Shown here piece by piece: positions 1 to 6,262 of a stretch of 23,624 nucleotides of DNA (positions are counted from its first letter, which is position 1; each line of letters starts with the position of its first letter). The DNA is taken from NCBI GenBank assembly GCA_041687095.1, contig JAWLCQ010000063.1, positions 1 to 23,624 on the forward strand. Reading direction: 5' to 3'. The notes beneath the pieces are model-generated. The model worked only from the letters and a program-made list of their open reading frames with translations, was not told the DNA's origin and made no database searches. The translations under genes and the position numbers were made by a program. Source of the stretch: JAWLCQ01 sp041687095 (GTDB lineage: Bacteria > Planctomycetota > Phycisphaerae > SM23-33).

Positions 1-2
1 CA

Positions 3-1283
3 CAGGTGCTGACCCCAATCGAACATCAAAAACCGAACATCAGAAATCCCCTCCCCCCCCTCCTCCCCCTCCTCGCCTTCGCCCTCCCCCTCGCCCTGTA
101 CCTCGTCGCGCGGTTGCTCATCACCACGTCCCCGGACTACCGCTCTGACCCCACCTGGGATCTGCTGGAGAACCCCGCTGCCGGGGCCTCCCTCGTCGAG
201 CGCCTCCCCGCCTTCGGGACCCTGGGTTGGACGTACCTGCGGTTTCTCGTCTCGCCGCACCCGCTGCCCGCGTTCGACACGCCCCCCGCCCTGCCGGGCT
301 GGAGCGATGCGGGGACCTGGGCGGGCATGGGGATCCACGCGGGCATGCTCATTCTGCTGCTGTGGGGGCTTCGAAGACGAAGCCCGCTGGCGCTGGCGCC
401 GCTGTGGTGGTTCGCGTGCATGCTCGTCGTGGGGCAGTTGCTGCTGCCCATCGGGGCGTACGCGGAGGTCCGCCTGGCGTACCCGATGCTGGGGGCGGCG
501 GCGTTTCTGCTTGCGTGGGTCGCGGGAACCGCCGCGCCCCTCGCGCTGCGAAGGTCCCGTGAGCCCGCCAACGGACGCCGGCGGGCAAGCCACGCCCCAC
601 CCAACCGCGCGAGCAAGGACGTGGTTGGCCCCCCAGCGTTCGCTTCAAGCTCCGCACTCGCCCGCGGGTTCGCCCGGAGCGTGCTTGTCGTCCTCGCGGC
701 CGCACTGCTGGCCTCGTGCGTCCTGGTGGTGTACCGCAACTCCGCCTACGAGAGCGAACTCACCCTCCTGCGCACCGACGTCGCCCACCGCCCCGACAAC
801 CCGGGGTCCCTTCTCCGCCTCGCCGGTGCGTACGCCGCGGCCAATCGCCTCCCACTCGCCGAGCACACCTACCGCCGCGTGACCGAACTCGCGCCCCGGT
901 CCGCGCAGGCGTGGCACGACCTGGGGGCGTTCTACTGGCAGACCCAGCGGCCGGCGGAGGCGGTCCCGCTCTTCGGCAGGGCCCTCGAACTCGAGCCCCG
1001 CCACCACCTGGCGTGGATGGGGCTGGGCGCGATCGACCTGCTCCGCGGGGACGGGCCCGCCGCCCTCGCCCACCTCCGCCGCGCCGTCGAACTCGCCCCC
1101 GAGCAGACCCGCGCCCAGTACTTCCTCGCCCTCGCCGAAGCCCACGCCCGCCTCTACCACCCCGCCGCCGCCCGCCTCCGCCGCATCCTCGAAACCGAAC
1201 CCCACGCCACGGCGGCCATCGAACTGCTGGCGGAAATCGAGCGCAGAGCCCGCGAGGAACCGACGCCAGGGACCGGAGACTAG
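3..1283 (+). CDS. TMTC-like membrane protein with C-terminal TPRs (5' end outside window)
   Basis: The frame is open to the left edge of the window, so the N-terminal part is missing; a GTG at 6 is probably internal. The visible part begins with several hydrophobic segments (about residues 18-40, 105-120, 130-178). The stretch with LRFLVSPHPLPAFD resembles the 'YLrlLlfPhpLs.DYs' region of TMTC/DUF1736-type multi-span proteins that carry TPRs. A Pro/Arg/Ser-rich linker, one more membrane segment (about 219-240) and roughly four tetratricopeptide repeats (about 250-410) follow. By family analogy it may be a membrane glycosyltransferase or an assembly scaffold, with the TPRs facing the periplasm. 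An oddity is that DNA at 18-49, encoding EHQKPNIRNP, contains two copies of a CGAACATCA word like the intergenic repeats. The last codons (GGGACCGGAGACTAG) also match repeat words seen after other genes. The TPR assignment is firm; the TMTC assignment is moderate. Confidence 0.75.
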   Translation, partial: QVLTPIEHQKPNIRNPLPPLLPLLAFALPLALYLVARLLITTSPDYRSDPTWDLLENPAAGASLVERLPAFGTLGWTYLRFLVSPHPLPAFDTPPALPGWSDAGTWAGMGIHAGMLILLLWGLRRRSPLALAPLWWFACMLVVGQLLLPIGAYAEVRLAYPMLGAAAFLLAWVAGTAAPLALRRSREPANGRRRASHAPPNRASKDVVGPPAFASSSALARGFARSVLVVLAAALLASCVLVVYRNSAYESELTLLRTDVAHRPDNPGSLLRLAGAYAAANRLPLAEHTYRRVTELAPRSAQAWHDLGAFYWQTQRPAEAVPLFGRALELEPRHHLAWMGLGAIDLLRGDGPAALAHLRRAVELAPEQTRAQYFLALAEAHARLYHPAAARLRRILETEPHATAAIELLAEIERRAREEPTPGTGD

Positions 1284-1305
1284 CACCGCAACGGAAGACG
1301 TGAAG

Positions 1306-1530
1306 TGGTAACTGGTTAACTGGTTAACTGGTTGGCTGGTTGATTGGTTGATTGGCAACGGCTTACAGCCAAGAGCGAATCTGCCGGAGTGCTGGGCAAG
1401 AAGACGACGCTAACTGGTGTTCCATTCACCAGTTACCAGTTAACCAGTTCCCAGTCAACCCAGTCACAAGTCAACCAGTCACCAGTTAACCAGTCAACCA
1501 GTCAACCAGTCACCAGTCAACCAGTCCACC
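1306..1530. repeat. Word-repeat array 'AACTGGTT' in opposed orientations; likely bidirectional terminator
   Basis: The left block (1306-1355) is a degenerate tandem of TAACTGGT / TTGACTGG-type octamers. The right block (about 1411-1530) carries the complementary words (ACCAGTTA, CCAGTCAA), with about 55 bp of unrelated sequence between them. Transcripts from either side could therefore fold back on themselves. Within the right block, 1411-1419 and 1427-1435 form a perfect 9-bp hairpin with a 7-nt loop. The array fills the whole space between two convergent genes, whose stop codons are at 1283 and 1545. This suits a two-way terminator, which is inference. Confidence 0.8.
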
Positions 1531-1544
1531 ACGCTTCTGCAGTG

Positions 1545-2081
1545 CTAGTGCCGCTCCACCGGATACCCCATCCGCTTCCACTCGCTGATGCCCCCGCGGG
1601 CAGAGCGGACGTTGGTGTAGCCCATCTTCAGCAGCGTCTCGCCCGCCAGGAGCGACCGCCCGCCGGCGGCGCAGTAGACGACGATGGGCTGGTCGCGGCG
1701 CGGCGAGCGGCCGCGGTTGACGGCGGGGAAGAGGTCGTTGGCGGCGATCTTGAACTCCAGCAGCCCGCGGGGAATCAGCACGCTCCCCGGGATGTGGAGC
1801 CGCTCGTGCTCGATCCACTCGCAGACGTTCAGCACGAACAGGTCCGGGTTGGCCGCCAGCTCGTCGTGCAGTTGCTCGACGGTGATCACCGGCACGCGGG
1901 ACTGGGCGTGCGTGACCATCGCCTCCCCGGTGAGCGGCGCGGCGGGAGGGGGGGAGGCGGGAGCGGCGCAGCCGGTGAGGGCGGCGGCGAGAAGCAGCAC
2001 CGCGAGAACGCCTGGGGGTGTGGCCGCTTTCCGGCAGGGCCCTGATGAGTGCCCCAAATCCGAAATCCGAAACTCGGGCAT
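1545..2081 (-). CDS. Rhodanese-domain lipoprotein
   Basis: The protein has 178 aa. Start ATG at 2081 is chosen because AGGAGGTGG lies 3 nt upstream and a TATACT -10 box just beyond. The N-terminus is a signal peptide whose hydrophobic core ends in a lipobox (LTGC, Cys38), so the mature protein should be membrane-anchored outside the cytoplasm. The rest is a single rhodanese domain: an HIPGS element after the first strands and an active-site loop VVYCAAGGRS with the sulfur-carrying cysteine at about residue 137, ending in GGISEWKRMGYPV. The usual D-V-R after the first strand reads LNVCEW here, a mild departure. Likely role is sulfur or persulfide transfer in the periplasm; the substrate is unknown. 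The unusually long n-region contains FRISDLG, encoded by an AAATCCG word repeat that is intergenic elsewhere. Confidence 0.85.
   Translation of the reverse strand: MPEFRISDLGHSSGPCRKAATPPGVLAVLLLAAALTGCAAPASPPPAAPLTGEAMVTHAQSRVPVITVEQLHDELAANPDLFVLNVCEWIEHERLHIPGSVLIPRGLLEFKIAANDLFPAVNRGRSPRRDQPIVVYCAAGGRSLLAGETLLKMGYTNVRSARGGISEWKRMGYPVERH
2056..2077. repeat. AAATCCG word repeat inside the rhodanese start region
   Basis: Degenerate tandem of AAATCCG / AAACTCGG words. It lies just inside the 5' end of the rhodanese lipoprotein gene, downstream of its ribosome binding site, so it is translated (FRISDLG). A closely similar word set (AATCCGCAATCC) is intergenic at 6231-6258. Confidence 0.7.
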
Positions 2082-2088
2082 ATTCCAC

Positions 2089-2106
2089 CTCCTGTGCGGT
2101 AGTATA
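2089..2106 (-). promoter_or_regulatory. -10 box and Shine-Dalgarno of the rhodanese gene
   Basis: On the minus strand, TATACT (2106-2101) is followed about 7 nt later by the strong ribosome binding site AGGAGGTGG. No convincing -35 hexamer is visible at 17 nt. The box contains the palindrome GTATAC and could also serve the divergent GH172 gene. Confidence 0.4.
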
Positions 2107-2148
2107 CGACACCGTTCCGTTGGCGGCACATACGAAAGGCGCCCCCGC

Positions 2149-3681
2149 ATGTTCAACCTGGATCTCCCGTCCACGCCCGTCCCGGCCCGCTGGTCGCTCA
2201 CGCGGCCGGTCCCCCCCAACCAGCGGACCGTCCTCGCCGACCTCGAGGGTCCGGGCTGCATCCGCCACCTGTGGATGACGCTCAAGCACCCCGGGGCCAT
2301 CTCGCTGGGCAACCGCAAGCTCGTCCTGCGGATCACCTTCGACGACGCCCCGGTCCCGCAGATCGAATCGCCCGTGGGCGACTTCTTCGGGCTCGTCCAC
2401 GGGCAGAACTGGTACGACATCAACACCCCCCTGCTGAGCACCAAGGCGTGGAGCGGGATGAACTGCTACTTCCCCATGCCCTTCGCCCGGTCCGCCCGCA
2501 TCGAGGTCGAGACGGGCGACGAGGCCCAGCACGTCTACCTGCTGTGCGACTGGCACCGCTACCCGGGGCAGGAACTCCGGGAGCCCAAACGCTTCTGCGC
2601 CCGGTGGCGGCGGGAGATGCCCACCGAACGCTACGGCCCCGAGTACCTCCTCCTCGACGCCGACGGGCCCGGGCAGTTCGTGGGGTTCGTGTACGGGGTG
2701 CGGCTGCTGGACGACGTGGACCGCTGGTCGCACGGGGGGGGCGACAACTTCTACATCGACGGGGAGGGCGAGCACCCCGCGTACCTCCGCGGGATCGGTG
2801 GGGAGGACACGTTCGGGGCGGGGTACGGGGGCGCGCTGCACCCGCCCGAGACGCACCACCACGCCGCCATGCCCTACTACACCCACGAGGACACCGGGGA
2901 GGCCCGCCCCGCCCAGCGGATCGGGGCGTACCGCTTCTTCATCGAGGACACCCTCCCCTTCCGCGAGTCCATCCACGTCCGCTTCGGGTGCATGCGGAAC
3001 GACATCTGCTCGACGGCGTACTGGTATCAGGAGGGCCCGGTCCGCCCCTTCTTCCGCCTGCCGCCGTTCCCCAAACTCCTGCCCGCCGCCGACCTGCCCC
3101 GGGGGGCGTGCGACCTGCCCCTGCCCGACAGCGGATCGTGGTGGATCTGCGGGCCCTTCGCCCACGGCGAGGGCGGGGCGATGCAGCGCACGCTGGGGCC
3201 CGAGGCGGAGTTCGACCCGGCGAAGACCTACGACCCCGCCCACGCCGAGGGCTCCTGGTGGCTGACCGACGGGTCGCGGGCAAAGGGGTATGACGTGGCG
3301 AAGTGGAGCACGCAGGCGGCGTTCCGCGGGTGGCTGGACTTCAACCACGCGTATCGGCCTTGGCATCGCGGGGTGGGGGTCACCTACCCCGCCGTCGCCC
3401 TCGCCCGCGCCACGCTGCACGCCCCGCGGGACCTGACCGCGACGCTCCGCCTGGGCTGGGACGACGATCTGACGGTCCGCGTCAACGGCGGGGAGCCTAT
3501 CGACCTGGGCCACCACGCTGACTTCCGCTCCCGCACCATCGAGGCGCCCCTCCGCCAGGGCCCCAACACGGTGCTGCTCAAGAGCAGTAACACGCGGGGC
3601 AGCACGCACGGCGGATGGGCGGTGAGCTTCCTCGCCCAGACGCCCGAAGGCGACACCCTCCGCCCGCAGGCGGAAAGGTAA
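2149..3681 (+). CDS. GH172 (DUF2961) glycoside hydrolase-like protein with extra C-terminal domain
   Basis: The protein has 510 aa. ATG 2149 has GAAAGG about 11 nt upstream. Residues 1-310 match the DUF2961/GH172 pattern: an N-terminal core with DFFGLVHG, a GGEDTFGAGYGG motif (Glu219; in the family this appears as GTGTEDYF), then YRFFIEDTLPFRESIHVRFG with Glu266 and Glu273. GH172 enzymes include α-D-fructofuranosidases and D-arabinofuranan-degrading enzymes that work as trimers or larger assemblies; two glutamates are catalytic. Residues about 330-510 form a second, β-rich region with WWICGPF and LRLGWDDDLTVRVNGG, resembling the carbohydrate-binding-like sandwiches appended to planctomycete hydrolases. 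No signal peptide is visible, so it may act in the cytoplasm, or the true start may be missed. The substrate cannot be predicted. Confidence 0.82.
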   Translation: MFNLDLPSTPVPARWSLTRPVPPNQRTVLADLEGPGCIRHLWMTLKHPGAISLGNRKLVLRITFDDAPVPQIESPVGDFFGLVHGQNWYDINTPLLSTKAWSGMNCYFPMPFARSARIEVETGDEAQHVYLLCDWHRYPGQELREPKRFCARWRREMPTERYGPEYLLLDADGPGQFVGFVYGVRLLDDVDRWSHGGGDNFYIDGEGEHPAYLRGIGGEDTFGAGYGGALHPPETHHHAAMPYYTHEDTGEARPAQRIGAYRFFIEDTLPFRESIHVRFGCMRNDICSTAYWYQEGPVRPFFRLPPFPKLLPAADLPRGACDLPLPDSGSWWICGPFAHGEGGAMQRTLGPEAEFDPAKTYDPAHAEGSWWLTDGSRAKGYDVAKWSTQAAFRGWLDFNHAYRPWHRGVGVTYPAVALARATLHAPRDLTATLRLGWDDDLTVRVNGGEPIDLGHHADFRSRTIEAPLRQGPNTVLLKSSNTRGSTHGGWAVSFLAQTPEGDTLRPQAER

Positions 3682-3702
3682 GGGGACCGCGCGGGAGTGG
3701 GG
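3682..3702 (+). repeat. 21-bp direct repeat, copy 1
   Basis: Begins GGGGACCGCGCGGG, immediately after the GH172 stop codon. It is identical to 4019-4039. The two copies bracket about 316 bp. Confidence 0.9.
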
Positions 3703-3890
3703 GCCGTGGACCGGAAGAAGGCGGAGGCCTCAACCCCTCGCCCGGGGGGGAGTGGGCCCCGCGCCGGGGGGGGTGTGGGGGCGCCTCCAGGCCAGCAGGG
3801 CCAGGGGCTTGCGGAGGCAGGCGCACGCAAAGCGCAGTATGCCCGGCGGGCATGTTTCACAACAGATTCTCGCACACTGACATCGAAGCG

Positions 3891-3942
3891 CCCCCTCACC
3901 GCCCTCGCTGCGCTCGGGCACCTCTCCCCGCGGGGAGAGGGG
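3891..3942. repeat. CCCTCACC...CTCTCCCC palindromic element (terminator-like)
   Basis: Starts CCCCTCACC, then GCTGCGCTCGG, then a perfect 10-bp inverted repeat, CCTCTCCCCG (3921-3930) against CGGGGAGAGG (3931-3940). The same architecture recurs at 15994-16041. This 'CCCTCACCC...CTCTCCCC/GGGGAGAGG' pattern is widespread in GC-rich bacterial genomes. Confidence 0.75.
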
Positions 3943-4018
3943 TTGATGCGCCCGCTTTGCGGGCGGGGCGGGGCGCGGGCGGGGCGGGACTGGGGACGGG
4001 GCGGGAGCGAGGGGGTGC

Positions 4019-4039
4019 GGGGACCGCGCGGGAGTGGGG
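4019..4039 (+). repeat. 21-bp direct repeat, copy 2
   Basis: Identical to 3682-3702 and in the same orientation. It lies about 190 bp before the APC permease start. Confidence 0.9.
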
Positions 4040-4226
4040 ATGGGCGGCGCCCCGGGCGTAGAATGATGCGTGACGCACGGCGGGGGTCGTGCGCGGCGTA
4101 CACTACCAACCAAGGGAAGCGACGACACGGTCTGCGGACTTCCGGGATTCCAGGGTTCAGGGGCCCCGGGCCACCGGCTCCGGTCCCCCCGGGATCCCGT
4201 AACGCCGACCTTCCCGGGGGGGCGTC

Positions 4227-6095
4227 ATGGCGGCCGAACACTCTCGGGGGCTTCGCAAGGGCCTGGGGCTGATCCACGTCTTCGCCATCGCCAGCGGGGC
4301 CATGATCAGCTCGGGGCTGTTTGTCCTGCCCGGGCTCGCCCACGCCGCCGCCGGGCCCGGGGTGGCATGGTCGTACCTGCTGGCGGGGATCCTCGCGACG
4401 GCCGGGGCCCTGAGCATCGCCGAACTCACCACCGCCATGCCCAAAGCGGGCGGCGACTACTTCTTCATCACCCGCGGGTTCGGGCCGGCCGTCGGGACCG
4501 TCGCGGGGCTGCTGAGCTGGTTCTCGCTGTCGCTCAAGACGGCGTTCGCGGTGGTGGGCATGGCGACGTTTGCCTCGCTGCTGATGCACATCCACGGGCT
4601 GGTGAGCGGGACGGTGCTGTGCCTGCTGTTCGTGGGGCTCAACCTCCTCGGGGCCCGCGAGGCCGCCCGCGCCCAGGTCGTCATCGTCGGGGGGCTCCTG
4701 TTCCTGCTGGCATTGTACATCGTCGTGGGGCTCCCGCAGACGCGGGGGGACCTGCTCATCCCGTTCGCCCCCCACGGGGTGGGGGCGATCCTCACCACCA
4801 CGGGGTTCGTCTTCGTCTCCTACGGGGGGCTGCTCAACGTCGCCAGCGTCTCCGAGGAGGTCCGCAACCCCGGGCGCGTCATCCCCCTGGGGCTGCTGCT
4901 GTCGCTCGTCATCGTCACGATCTTCTACACCCTCGCCGTCCTCGTCACCAGCGGGGTGCTCGAATCGGCGGTTCTGGACCGCTCCCTCACGCCCCTGTCG
5001 GACGGGGGGGCGGCGATCCTGGGGGGGCTGGGCTACGCCCTGATGACCGTCGGGGCCATCCTCGCCTTCGTCTCGACGGCGAACGCGGGGATTTTGTCGG
5101 CGTCGCGGTACCTGCTGGCGCTCAGCCGCGACCAGTTGCTCCCCGCCCCCCTGTCCCGCGTGAACGCGCGGTTCGGGACGCCCCACGTCGCGATCGGCGT
5201 GACGGGCGGGGTGATCCTCCTGTCGCTGCTGCTGGACCTGGGCATGCTGGTGGCGGCGGCGTCGACGGTGCTGATCCTCGCCAACATTCTCTCGTGCCTC
5301 GCCGTCATCATCCTCCGCGAGTCGGGCGTGCAGAACTACCGCCCGGCGTTCCGCGCCCCACTGTACCCGTGGCTGCAGATCGGGGGCATGATGGGCCTGG
5401 GCCTGGTGCTGCTGTCCATGGGCATGGGGGCGTTCCTGCTCAGCGCGGGGCTGATCGTCGGGGGCATCGCGATCTACTGGCTGTACGGCCGCCAGCGCAC
5501 CAGCCAGGAGTCCGCCCTGCTGCACCTGCTGGAGCGGCTGACGGCGCGGGAGTTGGTGACGGGATCGCTGGAGAGCGAGCTGCGGGACATCGTGCACGAG
5601 CGGGACGAGATCGTGCTGGACCGCTTCGACCGGCTGGTGGAGTCGGCGGTGGTGATGGACGTGGAGCGGCGGCTGGAGTTCGAGGAGTTCCTGCAGTTGG
5701 CGGCCCAGCACCTGGGCCCGCGCGTGAACCTCGACCCCGGGGACCTCATCGCCCGCCTGCGCAAGCGGGAGCAGCAGTCCAGCACGCTCCTGACGCCGAT
5801 GATCGCCATCCCGCACATCGTGATTCCCGGCCCGCGGCGGTTCGAGCTGCTGCTGGCGCGGATCCGCGGGGGCGTGCGGTGGAGCGACGGGGCCCCGGTG
5901 GTGCACACGGTGTTCCTGCTGGCGGGGTCGCAGGACGAGCGGAACCTGCATCTGCAGGCGCTGGCGGCGATCGCGCAGACGCTGCAGGACGAGGACTTCG
6001 AGCGCCGCTGGCTGGCGGCGAAGAACGCCCGCGCCCTCCGCGATCTCATGCTCCTGTCCACCCGCGCCCGCCACGAACCGCCCATGGCGGCGTGA
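4227..6095 (+). CDS. APC-superfamily permease fused to a C-terminal PTS EIIA (fructose/Ntr-type) domain
   Basis: The protein has 622 aa. ATG 4227 follows a G-rich, weak Shine-Dalgarno. Residues about 10-425 carry around twelve hydrophobic segments. The first holds IASGAMISSGLFVLPG, the substrate-loop motif of amino acid/polyamine permeases; SVSEEVRNPGRVIPLG and ILSASRYLLALSRD are further family signatures. A short linker leads to residues about 480-622, a PTS EIIA type-2 domain. TPMIAIPHIVIPG contains the histidine (His530) that is phosphorylated in EIIA proteins, and the later HLQALAAIAQTLQD segment is also typical. Transport of an amino acid or related cation at the inner membrane is expected. 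The EIIA part is probably regulatory, since APC carriers do not phosphorylate their substrate. No EI or HPr gene is in the window. The domain calls are strong; the substrate is unknown. Confidence 0.88.
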   Translation: MAAEHSRGLRKGLGLIHVFAIASGAMISSGLFVLPGLAHAAAGPGVAWSYLLAGILATAGALSIAELTTAMPKAGGDYFFITRGFGPAVGTVAGLLSWFSLSLKTAFAVVGMATFASLLMHIHGLVSGTVLCLLFVGLNLLGAREAARAQVVIVGGLLFLLALYIVVGLPQTRGDLLIPFAPHGVGAILTTTGFVFVSYGGLLNVASVSEEVRNPGRVIPLGLLLSLVIVTIFYTLAVLVTSGVLESAVLDRSLTPLSDGGAAILGGLGYALMTVGAILAFVSTANAGILSASRYLLALSRDQLLPAPLSRVNARFGTPHVAIGVTGGVILLSLLLDLGMLVAAASTVLILANILSCLAVIILRESGVQNYRPAFRAPLYPWLQIGGMMGLGLVLLSMGMGAFLLSAGLIVGGIAIYWLYGRQRTSQESALLHLLERLTARELVTGSLESELRDIVHERDEIVLDRFDRLVESAVVMDVERRLEFEEFLQLAAQHLGPRVNLDPGDLIARLRKREQQSSTLLTPMIAIPHIVIPGPRRFELLLARIRGGVRWSDGAPVVHTVFLLAGSQDERNLHLQALAAIAQTLQDEDFERRWLAAKNARALRDLMLLSTRARHEPPMAA

Positions 6096-6260
6096 GGGAC
6101 TGGAGACCGCAGTACCGGCAACCGGGGACCGGGGACCGGATGGACAATATGGACAGTATGGACAGTATGGACGCAATGGAACACCCGTCCATGCCGTCCA
6201 TTCCGTCCATACCGTCCATACCGTCCATCCAAATCCGCAATCCACAATCCGCAATTCCCC
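6094..6260. repeat. Word-repeat array 'ATGGACAGT' / 'CCGTCCATA'; likely bidirectional terminator
   Basis: After the permease stop come GGGACTGGAGACCG and CAACCGGGGACCGG words. About four 9-mers of the ATGGACAGT type follow (6140-6180), then about five of the complementary CCGTCCATA type (6186-6230), then an AATCCGC word run (6231-6258) ending at the stop of the convergent ABC gene (6263). The two opposed blocks are only a few bases apart, so RNA from either strand forms a long stem. The ATGGAC periodicity leaves reading frames open, but there is no coding evidence. Confidence 0.8.
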
Positions 6261-6262
6261 GC

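Larger units (their letters stand above)
3682..4226. other. 545-bp gene-free gap: direct repeat, hairpin element, G-rich tracts
   Basis: No credible gene is present. It holds a 21-bp perfect direct repeat (3682-3702 and 4019-4039), a palindromic CCTCTCCCC element (3891-3942), long G-runs around 3744-3780 and 3945-4020, and a short CTTCCGGGATTCCAGGGTTC word stretch at about 4138-4159. A TAGAAT at 4059-4064 could be a -10 box for the permease gene, but there is no -35 to support it. Confidence 0.6.

Noticed and set aside
1423..1530. CRISPR array
   Set aside because: Units are 7-9 nt and adjacent with no unique spacers; no cas genes in the window. The same holds for the other word arrays.
6140..6230. 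Methionine-aspartate repeat peptide encoded by the ATGGAC array
   Set aside because: Direct consequence of a 9-nt word repeat; lacks a start context, and is intergenic between two well-defined stops.
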